Notes: generated by a model not told the origin, from the sequence alone. 64,000 nt of DNA from Paulownia fortunei (GCA_019321725.1 JAGSPU010000056.1:1426001-1490000); one strand, 5' to 3'; positions 24,835 to 37,398 are shown, counted from the stretch's first letter. A program made the numbers and translations.

Positions 24835-26974
24835 CTCCCTCACGCACACACTCACCGAGTACAAAGAGACCTCAGGCAACTGAAACGTTAGGTTAGCTAT
24901 TTCTTATGCTAAAGCACTTGCTGTTTTTTTTTTTTTTTTTAAATTTTGGATTAATGTAGTGTTGAGTAAATTTCTACATTTTTGTTGTTGCCATGTATTT
25001 TTGGGGCATTGCTCTAATCTTTGGTTTGCTAGATTTGATTTTTGCGTTGGTTTTCGTTTTGGGGGAGGTGGGATGTTGAGGAATGACGGGCTAGTGTATG
25101 ATATTTGTTCTGGTGTGTAGGTACAAAGTGTTTCGAGTAGATTATTATGAGACACCTGTGAGTTGTGTGAAAGGACACATGCCGAGTGCTGTGCAATTAG
25201 GGTGGAGAAATTGAAGTCAAATCAATAATTATGCACCATTACACTGGAGAAAAGGGTATAAGTCAATGCGTTGAAGAGAATATGTGGGCGACAAATTGGG
25301 GATTATTGTGGCGCAAAATATTGCATTTGTATCGAACTGGAATGTAATGTTTTGCTCAATCGTTGGTTGAAATGATTACTATTTTAAAGAATTCCTTAAC
25401 TTAAAATATTGGCCTTCTTAATTGTTGCATGCGGTAATGTTTGAGACATTAAATTCATTAATAAGATTCACACTGCCTAAGTATTGGCCGGTCCATAGTA
25501 GCTGGTGCACGAATTTGGACAAAACTGTGGTGAATTAATATCTCTTGTTTTGTATAATTGCTTTATCTTGTCTGCCTTTTATCGAATGCCATGGAGGTTA
25601 TGAATATCAGTGCCCTTAGAATTTTCATGAATTTGGGATCAATAGGTCAAGGACATGATGCAACTATAGTGAGTTGCTACCATGGCTGCTTTTAGGTAGC
25701 AGAAAATGTTGGTGTATCTATTAATTTAATTGAGCGACGTGGATGTTTGGTGTCCATGAAACTTATGCATAACTTAACATAAAGGTTGGAAAGAACTAGG
25801 AATTTTTAGTGACAACTGATTGATTTGGTCAGAATAAACCAAAACTTTAACAGGAATCTCAAATGTTGTACTTCTTTAATTCTTATATATCCCTGATTAT
25901 TGTATGTTAAGCATGACTGAATTTTCTTTAGCTTAGCTTGCCACATAAATGTTCATGGGTATGGCGCCATATGGTTTTACTCCAAAGTATTATTTTTCAC
26001 TTTCTATTTTTTGATTTTGGTTTGATTTTATGCACTTTGTAATTGGCTTTCAAAAGACTATTACTTACGCGTCTAAGGAATGTCAATTTCTTCATCACAA
26101 GTGTGTTAATGGAACTAAAGATGCCAATGGAGTCTGATATGTGTTGTTTGAACCCTTTGGCAATCAACAGTACTGGTCTCCATTTAGGAGTATGATGTGT
26201 TGTTAGTCATTGAGGCCTCTTCTACTCTCTTTATTGTATGCACTGATGAATCGTGAATTTACCATCAGTTGCTACACGAAACTTGTTTTCTGGTGGTTGT
26301 CAGAACCTACTTATTGTATGGAAGATCATTCACCTTGACTATTCATTGTTGGAAGACAATCATGACTTTGGAACCTGGAGTACATTCTCCCATTTAGTAT
26401 ATTTCTTATAAATTCTACAAATGTCTTTAACATCACCATTTAGTTGTTATACTGGGAACTATACTTGTGTCCTCTACATTTGTTAGATCTCATCATTGGT
26501 TGGCTTTAATACGGAATCTAGAGCTGATCTTTTATTGGCCGTTTATCATGGAACAAACTCTATAGAAATCCAAGCTATTGTGAATTTAATATGTCATTTA
26601 ATGGGTTTTGTGGGTTTAATGTGTTGGTGTGTGATACTGAATTATCTTTCTGGATTTTATTGGATAAAGACAAAAATCATTTTGTTGTTGAACCTTTATA
26701 GAGTTCCTCATGTGAGCTGAATGGATTTGATAAAATGGAAGTTGGGAATAGCGGTAGATGTATGTGAAGGCACATATACTTGGAGAGGCAGTGATGTTAT
26801 CACTCCATGACCCATGACTGGAGAATCGAAGTTATTTTTGTTGGTTATTTTTTTAGCTTTGCTGTATCTGTGCTGCGCATTCATTCCTGTCAAATTATCT
26901 TGAATAGAATATTTTGTCTTCTACTATTAAAGCTTAAATAGAATACTTCTATTATCAATAATATTTATCAGGTC
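24691..26974 (+). promoter_or_regulatory. Probable 5' leader and leader intron of the TRFL gene, with a (CT)n tract
   Basis: A CT dinucleotide run at 24793-24838, followed by ordinary plant-leader-like sequence, suggests a transcribed 5' untranslated exon ending near 24.9 kb. A long AT-rich interval then runs to a good acceptor, TTTATCAG, at about 26964-26971, three bases before the likely start ATG at 26975. CT-rich leaders and 2-kb leader introns are common in plants. The exon boundary on the left is inferred; no coding sequence is seen here. Confidence 0.45.
24793..24838. repeat. (CT)n microsatellite
   Basis: About 46 bases of CT dinucleotides with one interruption near the 3' end, upstream of the TRFL gene. 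Confidence 0.97.
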
Positions 26975-29900
26975 ATGGAGAATGGAACTCCAACAATTGG
27001 ATTTGAAGATGGAACAATTGATGTTGAGCGTCTGCTTGTAGAACCCCAAGATGGGCATGTCTCAGTGGATAGTGTCATATGTTTTAATGAGAAGATCCCA
27101 AATGCCATGGACATGGAAGAGGTTTCCCGCAATTTTGGTACAGCCTAAAGTCAAGCAGTGTTAACTTCTCTCTCCTCCCATACTGACTAATAAAATTAAT
27201 AACTGAGTAATTATTTTTGTGATTTGGTAAATGGTTGTAGGAGTGATTTGAACAGATACTTATGAAATATATCTGTACTTAAGTAAGATGAGGGAAAAGG
27301 AGCCACTAGAAAGGATATATCGGGAACCGATACTGGAATAATTATCTTGATGATATAGCATTTTATGGAGTTATATGTTGCCTGTATCTAGTTGTGCTAC
27401 CCCATTTGTGTATTACATAAAATTTCAGTAAGATGCAGATCAATCATCTCTACTGTCAAGTAATTATTGTATTATTACTGTCAGGAAGGAGATGGTAGCT
27501 TGTTTCACTGATTCTTTCGATTTTGTTCTACTAGATTCCCTGACAAGCTATCATGTATCTGTGTGCAAAAATGAATATCACTCCCATTTGCTTCATTTCA
27601 TTGTAAACTGAGAAACTTATCCTTATCCAGTTGTTCTTTCCTAAATCATCCAGTTAAAGAAGTCCCTTTTGAGCTCTTCCTTGCATTTGTTTGACAGACG
27701 TGCCATTCATTGTTTTCATATTGGATGTAGTCAGTGTGTCTGCCTTGATCCCTAAAATCCTGTCTGTTTGATTTTTTTGGGATATCACCTGCCATTGCTC
27801 ATAACTTTGTACTTTATGCAGGTGTGACGAATACTGGTATTGGTCAGAAAGGGGAAGATATTCTTAATGAAGATGTATGTCATAGTTGGTTATTCTTCTC
27901 AACTAATGGTTGAGATGATCCTTTGGGATGTGTTAGGATATAATTTAATATAATTGCTCATCTTTGCTGATCTTGGCTCTACCAGTTATTGAGTGATTAT
28001 AAAATGTGAGGTTGATGCTTGTTCTAGATTGCTAAGTATATGCATTTTTGTTTTTTCCCCATATTGTTGATATCATCATGTTGCCTCATGTATTATGCAC
28101 ATTCACTTGTGCATATCTTTTAATTGTGTACCAATGAACTGAGATTTTACCTTTTAGCATAGTAGAGGGTTTATGTCAGTGTCTGTATCCCTTTATCCTT
28201 TTACACTTATCTTGTGGATGAACAGCATCTTGCATTCATATGTTATGTGTTGCATCAATCCCTTTTTTTCCACTATAAGAAAAATAATATTCCTGTTGAA
28301 GTGGAGGTTTCAATTCTAAGAATTGTGTTTTTTCTTCTGGATCTAGCTAAGCGATGAAGCATTACTGTATGTGCCCCTTAGTTTCTGAGAGTGATTCCTG
28401 TTGAGCAATTTTTCAAGAGCATATGCATGGCATATATTTTAACATGGATGATTATGTATTTGGGGTTGGTGAATACTGTCCCTGCATCCCGCATCCATAT
28501 TTGCTGAATCTTTCTCTCATTCGAAGCATACACGTACACTCACACATCTGTATTTGCTTAATCTTTGTGTGTGGAGACAAAGAGAAATGCTTTGTGGTAG
28601 TTTCAACATCACCTCAGTGATTGTCTTGATATTCTAACTCAAAAGTGAATGTTTTACATTCCAATTTTCTTGTCCATTTAGGATACTAGAAAGTAGCACG
28701 TGCGTCAAATGTGTATGAACTTTAGTTTTAAAAAAATAGCTACTATGTATTCTACTGAATATCTTGTTAAACAATATTTCTTGTTCTTGAAATTCAAATT
28801 TGCCTTTTTTATTTTGAAATTCATATTTGCATTTTTTATTTTTTATTTATTCTAACTTCAATGGTATTGTAATACAAAATAATTGATATGGAAGAAATAT
28901 CGAACAATGAAGAGAAACAATGCTCCAATTAAAACCTACTGTTCAAATATAATTTTATTAATCTCTAATGAAGAATAGAGAAAGCTCCATTCAAACTTTT
29001 ACTTAAAATATAATTATTTACTAAATAAAATTAATATTATAATTTTCTCTATAGTAACATAAGATTCACAAATTATGTTAATGAACTACAAATTTTCTCT
29101 ATACTAACATAAGATTCACAGATTATATTAATGAACTTCAAATTAGAGAAATCATTAAAAATTCTATCTTAAATAATATATTTTGGAAGAACTTTTTTGG
29201 AACAAATGAAATCTGCATTTTTTTTATTTCTTTAACCTTTTAATAGTCATATGTAATGCAGAAATTAGTTTTATTAGATATAATGTTGGTGTAGGGACTC
29301 AAGTACCATAATTTTAATTAGTTAGCATTTTATTGGTCTTTATTTTGATTAGGTATATGGTTGTTGTAGGACTGTATATGAGTTTTTTAACCATGATTGG
29401 CTATCATTTTATCATAATTTCTATTGTTTCTAGTAAGCATGCATGTCTTTTCACAATGGGAAAAACACTTGTGGTATTCACACTTTTATATATAGTATAG
29501 ATATAGATAAATAGTTATTTTTTGAAAACTTAGAAGCATTATTAGATGTGCAATACAAATTTGTGATGATATCCCACCTTTGGCAGAATTGATATTTAAT
29601 GATGATGGATATATTGGAAGAACAGAGATTGTTTCAACTTGTTCTTGCTGAACTATGAGATTGAAGTTTTAATGGAGCCAATATTTGTTAATACATGGAT
29701 AAAACAAGGAAACTTTTTCCTTTATTCCCTGCATTGATGTCTATCTACTTTGTGTGCTATCATTTTCATCTTAGAAGGATGGTCATGTGTAGGTACTCAA
29801 TTCGATGCGTAGTGAAGTTGAAGTTGAATACTTTAGATTGCACAATGATTTCTGTAGCATGGGAGAAGAGTATCTTCTAGGTGGGCATCCTTTCTTGTTT

Positions 29901-32324
29901 TCAATTGTTGTTTTGATTAGCTTTTACAGATAATAAGTAGCTTACACTACGACCCCCCACCCCCCACCACAAAAAATAATAAAATAAAATAAAAAATTGC
30001 TGTATTGGGTATACAGGTGTTGAATTTGCTGAAAGTATTACAAACCTGGACTATGGTTCAAGCGAAGGCTTGCAGACTTCAGTTTCAGACAGTCCAGTTC
30101 TAGTATCCAGTGCTGGTGTTGACCCTCCTTGGAAAGCAGATATATTTAGAATAATGGAAGTGCCTGAATGCCAGAATGATCAACTTAATGTCGAGAGCTC
30201 TGAATTTGGTGAAATTCCTAGTCCTTGCCATGAGTCTGAAACACTGGCTGAGGAGAAGCCTTTGAAATCACCTACATCGTGTCCTTTACAGGATATTGGC
30301 AAGTTTCATGATATTTCAAGCTGTTCATTTCAAGATATATTATCTGATGAGAATGATGCAAGCCTTTCCCCATCAGTTGAGATGTTATGCAGTCCAAAGA
30401 ATGAGAACAATGATGAATTTGGGCTAAATGGCGAAAACGGTGAGACCAACAGGTTTCAGGGGCAGGATGCATTAGTAACAATGTTGGCACAAGCAAGCTG
30501 CTCTGATGCTCTTCCTACGCAAAAGAGATCACGTAAGCCCACCCAGAGGTACATTGACGAACTAGCAGATCCTATTTCAAGACATTCTAAAAAAAGGCGG
30601 GAGGTTCCTTCTTCAACCCTTAAGGATAAGTCTCTAGGAGTTAAAGATCATAAGAAATGTCATATGGGATCTAGAGCAATGAGATTACCTGCTGAAGAGT
30701 CTTCTGTCATAGCTATTCAAGTGCCCTTCGGTTCTTTAGTGCATAAAGAATATCCAAAGGGCCCTGCATATGATATGGTAAGTTTTAAGAGCAAGATACT
30801 GATCATTACCTAATTATATGGTTCTGCTACAAGCTAGTTACTCTCCTTGCTTTCCTGTGTTCATAGGACTCACTTTTCTTCTTTCTGCTGTGTTTATTTT
30901 TTATTTTTTTATTTTCTTCTTTTCTTTTCTTCTTTCGGTGGGGTTTTTTGGGGTGTGTGTGTGTGTGGGGGGGGGGGGGAGGTGGGGATCGGTTGAAGCT
31001 TGTTCTTGAGGTCCCGATGCCTCCATCTTCAAATTTGTTTAATGTAGTATATAATCTGCTTTTGCTTCCTAACCGTAAGTGAAATACTTTATATTTTACA
31101 CAATGAGATGGGACTCTTGCTTGCTTCCTTCATTTCCCAGTGTGAAAGGAAAAAAAATTCACGAACAAGGGGAGAAGGAAAATGTCACTAAATTTTGTTC
31201 TTTGCTGTCTGTAATATTCATATTCCTATCTGTTTCAATATCTGTTTATAAAAGTCTATGAATTTTAAATATTTATGTTGTGTTGAATTCCAAAAAAATG
31301 AAGTTGGTAATCCATGTAAACAGGTGCGCAGTTCAGATAGAGGAAACCTGATGATTAAGTCAAAAGATAACCATGTTACTCCAGAGAATCAAAAGAGAGG
31401 GGATGAATGTACTACAGCTGTTCATCTAAAGAAAAGGGATGATCGTGTCATGGCAGCAAGTCAGAAGAAAAGGGATGTCAATGTTACTGCAGCTTATTTA
31501 AAGAAAAGGGATGACCGTCTCACAGCCCCAAGTCCGAAGAAAAGGGATGACTGTGTCCTTGCAGCGAGTCCAAAGAAAAGGGATGACTGTCTCACAGCAG
31601 TACGTCAAAAGAAAAGAGATGACTATCCTACTGCAGAGAGCCCTGAAGAAGTTAGTGGTAGGAGGAAACATCACCGATTATGGACTATTGCAGAAGTTAG
31701 AAAATTAATTGATGGTGTTTCGGAATATGGTGTTGGAAGATGGAGTCGAATAAAGAAGCTTTTCTTTTCTGCATCTGCCCATCGTACCTCTGTAGATCTC
31801 AAGGTGAACAGTCTTCTTTATGGTTATGCTCTGCGATACACTTTCTGGTATTTTCATATAGGCAATCTAATATCATTTGTTGCTCGCGATTTTACACAGG
31901 ACAAATGGCGAAATCTTTTGAAAGCAAGCGGTATTGAGGGACAAGGCAATCAACAGGTTTCCATCATTTCTTTAAATGAGTATTTTCAATTATATTTCCA
32001 CTCTTTCTGCATGCTTATGAAACCAGTATTATGTTTACTGTTGAAATGGCATATTGATTTATCTATTCACTCTGATCATACTTCAGGTTGAAAGTTTTGT
32101 TTTGAATATCCAAATTGATGCAGGGAGAGAAGAAACGCAATCTGGCCTGGCGTCCTCTGCCAAAGTCCATCCTGCGCCGTGTTTGTGAACTGGCTACCAT
32201 GTATCCTTATCCCAAAGGTCGGAAACACAAGATTTCACATATTCATCGTGATTCTCCAGATAGAAGTACAGATATTACATTGAATGACTATAGAAGAATC
32301 TTACGAAGTATTAATGGCAATTGA
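26975..32324 (+). CDS. TRFL8: TRF-like Myb (telobox) DNA-binding protein, TRFL8-like
   Basis: Nuclear DNA-binding protein of the TRF-like family, which binds telomere-type repeats through one C-terminal Myb domain (family knowledge). Exons: 26975-27137 (start MENGTPTIGF), 27822-27874, 30017-30777, 31324-31803, 31900-31956 and 32124-32324 (stop TGA); roughly 575 residues. Exon 3 is acidic/serine-rich and ends with a basic region after the family motif QKRSRKPTQRYIDEL. Exon 4 holds seven KKRDD-type tandem repeats and then the Myb domain (LWTIAEVRKLIDG ... GVGRWSRIKKLFF ... HRTSVDLK), completed in exon 5 by the telobox DKWRNLLKAS. Exon 6 encodes a conserved tail with KSILRRVCELA. The join from exon 2 (phase 0 after the strong donor GAT|GTATGT) to exon 3 (needs phase 1) does not fit; a weaker donor at ATTG|GTCAGA would fit, or a small exon or one base is missing. 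A TRFL gene next to translin matches Arabidopsis At2g37025. Confidence 0.85.
29041..29140. repeat. 50-bp tandem duplication in TRFL intron
   Basis: Two direct copies, 29041-29090 and 29091-29140, each starting AATTTTCTCTATA, differ at only a few positions. They lie in the large intron between TRFL exons 2 and 3. Confidence 0.9.
30953..30979. repeat. (GT)n and poly-G tract in TRFL intron
   Basis: A GT dinucleotide run passes directly into 13 or so consecutive G residues, in the intron after exon 3. Such a G run is prone to length error in sequencing. Confidence 0.95.
31390..31644 (+). repeat. In-frame 36-bp tandem repeat array coding for KKRDD units
   Basis: Seven coding repeats in TRFL exon 4. 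The first is 39 bases (31390-31428) and the rest are exactly 36 bases, starting at 31429, 31465, 31501, 31537, 31573 and 31609. Each encodes a 12-residue unit of the form KKRDDxxxAxxx, strongly basic at its start. The array lies immediately before the Myb domain. Confidence 0.97.
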
Positions 32325-33260
32325 TTCTTCTGTTAGTATGGCTGGGCAATTTTATACATTTTTCAACTTTCCCCTGTAAAATGCTGCCTGTTTATCCTAA
32401 ACAGTGCAGGAGTGAGGGTTTTGAAGCTCTTTGGACTGATTTTTGAACAGTGTCAGCATACGCTTTCGGTAACTGAAATGTATGGTGTTGTGAAACAATG
32501 GACTTCTGCGATCATTGCCGTCTTAACCGCTAAACTCAGGCTAGGCACAAAAGTGGGGCATCATTTTGCAACTTGTAGCCAAAATTGTTATTCTGTAAAG
32601 TCTAAAAAAGGCAAGATCTGTCATACTTCAGAAGGCACTCTATTTTGTTCCCCTCTGGAAATGCATGATCTAGACAAGAATTTTGACTATAATGTGAATG
32701 TCATGGTATCTGCGCAATACTCGGGAAGGTTTTCAAAGTTCGTTGCTTTCTGTCTCCTGCCCCTTGATCCTAATGAAATATTATCTGTAAACACATCTCA
32801 GGCACGCGAAGTTAATTAGCAATTTAGTAATCATAATCTACGGAAAATTGGTATATATATCTACTGCTCAGACTTTTGGTGTAAAGACACTTCTTTTAAA
32901 TTTACCACCCTTAATTAGTTACTCGTAGCACAACGCTGCGACACGTATCGTGCAGTGGTTGCGTATTTGCTGAATGAATCCTGTACCATGTCACCGTACA
33001 AGGGTTGCATATTGGTGTTTCAATTCTGCCGCCAAAAAAAATAAAAGAAGAACAAGAAGAAGAAAAGGTCCAGGAAAACATGTGATTGGAAAAGTAGTAT
33101 TTGGGTAACTTACAAAGGCAGGTGCCGAAAATTCAAAAATATACATCATTTGAAAACTCAAAACATAAAATTTATTGTCTTGACACAAAACAAGAAGGAA
33201 AAACAAAAGCATTCGACATAACACATATTGCACACGTATTTTATAAATCACGGGACTCAT
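32325..33260. other. 3' flank of TRFL and spacer
   Basis: Probably begins with TRFL 3' untranslated sequence. A continuous open frame of about 135 codons runs 32412-32819 on the plus strand, but it starts at GTG rather than ATG and has no recognised motif, so it is not called as a gene. The rest is AT-rich. Confidence 0.5.
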
Positions 33261-34114
33261 TCAACCACTTCCATCACCATTGTTGTCACCATCATCTCCT
33301 CCTCCATTGGAACTGCTACCCCACTGATTATAATACTGCCTAGGTATGTTATGATGGTTGTCTATGGCGCCATCCGGATGGCCGGCCCTGCTGATTTTTT
33401 CTTTGTTTGTGTTCTCCGCCACGCCTTCCTCTCCAACGTTGTTTCTTCCACTGCTAACTAGAGCTCTCCGAGGAGCTGCCAAGCATAGGGAATCATCAAA
33501 GCCATCAAGACAAATGCCACCACTTTCATTTTCTTCCGGCTGCATGTTTAAATTTAAGACAAAAGCTATACTACGTCAGTAGCAATTCCAATATCCAGAA
33601 TAGAGATTATCAGTTTATAAAGTAATAATATCATGACAGTATAGAAGAATCGAAAAGCGTTATGAAAAATATTTGAAAGAAAAAGACTTTCTAAATTATA
33701 AATTTTCAGCATTGTTGATAGAGAGGAACTGATGAAACAACTTATTAAGAGCTTTTTGAATTTTAAACTGAAGATTCATATGACTTCTTGAACTATACTA
33801 ATAGGGTAATATATACATGACAGAACATGCATGAGCGAAATTAAGAGCATTGAAAAAACTTTTGAGAGTAAAAATCGGTCCTAATATACTTCTAAAACAT
33901 CGAGTTAAGGGCGTTTTATAATTAGAATAAAGGTCGAAGAAGAATCCATTGAAGATTTATACAACTTTATTGTGATGTTTCTAAAAGATATGCATCTGCT
34001 CTTGTATTTTGTACTGTTGAAGTAAATAGATGGTTTTGATGTATATTTTCAGTTTACTCACCTGGGACAAGCAGAAGTGATCTGGATTAACAAGAAGGAA
34101 TTCACTTGGATCAT
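33261..34114 (-). CDS. Candidate small secreted peptide precursor, frame interrupted once
   Basis: Not a family I can name. On the minus strand, an ATG at 33527-33529 opens a textbook signal peptide (MKVVAFVLMALMIPYA). The frame then hits TAG, but one base gained near 33479-33485 carries it into the frame that runs to a TGA at 33261, giving a mature part with RALVSSGRN, an acidic linker, a motif IDNHHNIPRQYYNQWG and a Gly/Asp/Asn-rich end: about 89 residues in all, the size of plant peptide-hormone precursors. A spliced upstream exon is likely: donor CCCAG|GTGAGT ends an exon at 34062, acceptor CATGCAG opens exon 2 at 33539, and an ATG at 34112-34114 is in frame with the signal peptide. The frame change may be a real lesion or a lost base in the sequence. 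Chance juxtaposition cannot be excluded. Confidence 0.5.
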
Positions 34115-35886
34115 CTTAAATAGGAAGACTTGCTACTGTTATTTGTTTAAGTTATGGGGTATCACCAATAAGTAGACAAGGGTGAGTGGGTGAGCAATAT
34201 TTACCTTTCTGGTGTTTTATTTAATTCAGAAATTATGATAGGAATGAGAAATTTCTTGTCCAAAGTAGTTGCCTAAATAGGGAAATTCCACTTTGTAAGT
34301 GGATTTACTAATCACAAAGTCAACTTGAGAGTTTATGGATTTACTGTTTTAGGCCCTTTATGATATCATAGATTTAATTGTGGTGGAAATCAGGATGTGG
34401 AGAAGGCCTTTTGAAGCACAATCCATAGCATAATTGATTTCCCTTTTTCATTTAATTATTTTAATTTGGCTTCAAAGATGAAATCAAATTGTAATGCAAT
34501 AATAGATGGTAAGAACTAAAGAATGAGGTCATTCTTTCATCAAGATTGAAGTCCACTTGTTAGGTACAACAGTCGAGATGTCCCATAACTATGATAGAAA
34601 ATTACCTTTTATGCCTTTATATGTGTTCAGTGGAGCATTGATTTTGAGAGAAGAACCAGTTGATTAAAAGTTAACATTGGCAACCAAAATCAGAGGGTCA
34701 AGAAACACTACAAGAAAAAAAGAATTTTAATAACGAATTAAAAGTTGTCATTAATGTTGTGTATTGAGTAATGATGACTATTGTTTTATGACTTTTATAA
34801 GTCTAATAAGTGATAAGAATTAGTGTTTATGTTATCATTATTGATAATTAATTAATTGTGTATAGTGTTTAAATTATCAACTATAAAAATTGTCAGTATA
34901 TTTGTAATAATATTTTTTGTGCTCATTATGTATGTATCACTAATTATAAACAATGGAAATAAAATTTTTATATGGCAACTTTCATATTGTTTTTCAATAT
35001 CTTGTCATATCAATTATGGTATTTTGATTCCTTTTCTCGGGAATTTTAAGATTTATAATTCACTTGACACAAATATTCAAAATCTTGATTTGTTTCAATT
35101 TTGATGATATTATAATCAAAATCATAATAAAATCCATATATATTGGTGGCCTTATGTAAATATAGGGGCACATTTGTCAATCCACCCAAAACATGGATTC
35201 CATTTGGTTTTTTTATGTCTGAAGAAAATAAATTAATACTATGATTCAGATTAATATCCTTACTTCTGATGTAACTTAACCTTAAGATTCAAAATTATAG
35301 TATCATCGACGCTTCAATCATTGCCATTTAAATCAAGTTTCATTACCCTTTTTTCATCTTTGTGTTTGAACATCATATTCGTCTAGATAATATCGTTAGA
35401 GGAATGGCGAAAAAGTTGGGGGTGGCAATAGTCGCAAGTCTAATCCCGATGGAAGATGCAGTTATGATTTAAGATTTGGTGGGATTAAGATTTAAGATGT
35501 TATTATTGTTTGATTGCTAGTAATGATTGTAATAGAAGTTTATTTTCACGATCCAGATCGGAAGTGTCAATTTACATCAGCCTAATTAAAGTTATTTTTG
35601 AATCCAATTCTTAAGTAACAAGTGTTTATCTACTTAACTTCACTGCCTATATATATTTTTTTTAATTTTTTTTTTCTTTTAAAAATTCAAATTTTGAAAC
35701 ATGAAAATGAGGAAAAAAGTAGGATTCGAAAAGACGATAGGGTACCCACTACCTAAATTACCTCTTCATAATTTCATTTTTTTTAAACCTCATATTATAT
35801 CAGCATGGTTGGATGCATTTAATTTTGCACATGCTGATTTCATTCATTGAGATTATTTTTTGAATAAAATATTGAAAATCACAAGT
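34115..35886. other. AT-rich intergenic region
   Basis: Very AT-rich, with only short open frames and no family motif. Left edge may hold the promoter of the minus-strand peptide gene. Confidence 0.6.
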
Positions 35887-35958
35887 GTGGCTGTAGTTTA
35901 GTGGTGAGAATTCCACGTTGTGGCCGTGGAGACCTGGGCTCGAATCCCAGCAGCCACA
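35887..35958 (+). tRNA. tRNA-His (anticodon GTG)
   Basis: A 72-base cloverleaf. The acceptor stem pairs GTGGCTG (35887-35893) with CAGCCAC (35951-35957), followed by A. The anticodon stem CCACG/CGTGG encloses the loop TTGTGGC with anticodon GTG at 35920-35922. The T arm has the standard GGTTCGAATCC-like form, here GGCTCGAATCCC. No intron. A short T-rich stretch follows, consistent with RNA polymerase III termination. The -1 G of mature tRNA-His is added after transcription in eukaryotes. Confidence 0.96.
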
Positions 35959-36128
35959 TATGTACCTTTTTGTTTTCGTTTTCGTTTTCTTTGGCGTAGT
36001 TTATCGTATCTTTCCAGTAACAAATTTATACAAGCTTCTCAGTATGTATCTACGAAAACTTTAATAGCAATAATATTATTTCTATTATTAGTTTTATTCC
36101 TCAGAAACATCAAAACGAATATTTTTGC

Positions 36129-36136
36129 ATATATAC

Positions 36137-36169
<33 letters not shown>
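36129..36169. repeat. (AT)n(GT)n microsatellite
   Basis: AT dinucleotides run into about ten GT dinucleotides, 170 bases after the tRNA-His gene. Confidence 0.95.
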
Positions 36170-37398
36170 AAGAATGATCCAACTTGTCCATTTCTTTGAT
36201 TTTATTTTTCTTGATACTTAACACAAGTTACTCATTTTGATAACAAAGAAAATATGATTTTGCATTATATCTGCATATTCTATAAACTGTAAAAATCACA
36301 ACAAACTAAATATGATTACGTCATATTACATTTTCTTTTTCCTTCAAACATAAGCTATATATACATATTCTTACATACAGTAAGCAATGGCTAAAATGTT
36401 GTTACAGTATATAGGTAGTCTTTTATAGTTTATTTGTTGTTACTAAATCTTGGCAGCCAGAAATTCTGAAAAATAGTTCCGTGTCTGAAGAATTGTTGAA
36501 GATCCTAATGTGATGAATGGATCCCGATGGAGTCAAAAATTATAGTTGGAACAAAATAAATAGGGTCCAGGTGCCAGCTAATAAATATAATAATACTCTA
36601 CAAAAACTGAGAAACACACGTGATATTTAATTAATTCAGCAGTCGAATCAAATCAAATCATTGTCGTCCCATTGCAATACTCCCCATTTCAATCATCGAT
36701 AGATATTATCATACCTTCTCTCCCGCACACAACACTCTTCATCCCCAAAAAATTAAAAAAAAAAAAAAAAAACTAAAAATTAGCTTAATTGCTTGATATA
36801 GTTAATTCAGTCAATTTGATTATTTTTCTTTTAGATAAAAAATATGATAAGTAATTTAATTTCATTTAATTTTTGAAAAAATTAATAAATTTTTACTATC
36901 AAAATTATTAAAGAATAAATTTTATAAATTATCAAAAGGATCATAGAGTTTGATTTTGTACTATATACAAAAATGATATAATTATTTTTGAGCTAAGAAA
37001 AAGAATATAATTGAATGAATATTTATTATGTATTAAAATGGGGGGTAATGGGTGTGGCCGTGAGCAGAGACGCACATAAGTGTTTTGGGTGTCACCAACA
37101 TGCATGTCTCCTACCCCTCGCGTGAGCCATAATGGCCCACACCTCATGTGCTCTCATTCTCTCGTATTAATGACCTCTTCAGTCTTCACCCCACAATCAA
37201 AAAATCCCAAACAACAAGAACCTCTTCCTTCTTCAAGACCGAAGGGGTTTCCTTAATTAAGACACCCCATTTGGCTCTCCCATTTATGTTGGATTCTCCT
37301 AAAATATCCAATGCTTGTGGGTGCCTAAGCAATTAATTACCATACATTGCTTTCAAACTTAAGATTTGCAAGAATTATGTTAATATCAATACTGTGTT

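Noticed and set aside
24662..24847. Minus-strand frame of alternating Arg-Glu
   Set aside because: It is only a translation of the CT/GA microsatellite.
28348..28367. Possible TRFL microexon with TCTAG before and GTATGT after
   Set aside because: Its 20-base length does not repair the phase conflict between exons 2 and 3.
32412..32819. 135-codon open frame after the TRFL stop codon
   Set aside because: It begins at GTG, not ATG, has no family motif, and lies where TRFL 3' untranslated sequence is expected.
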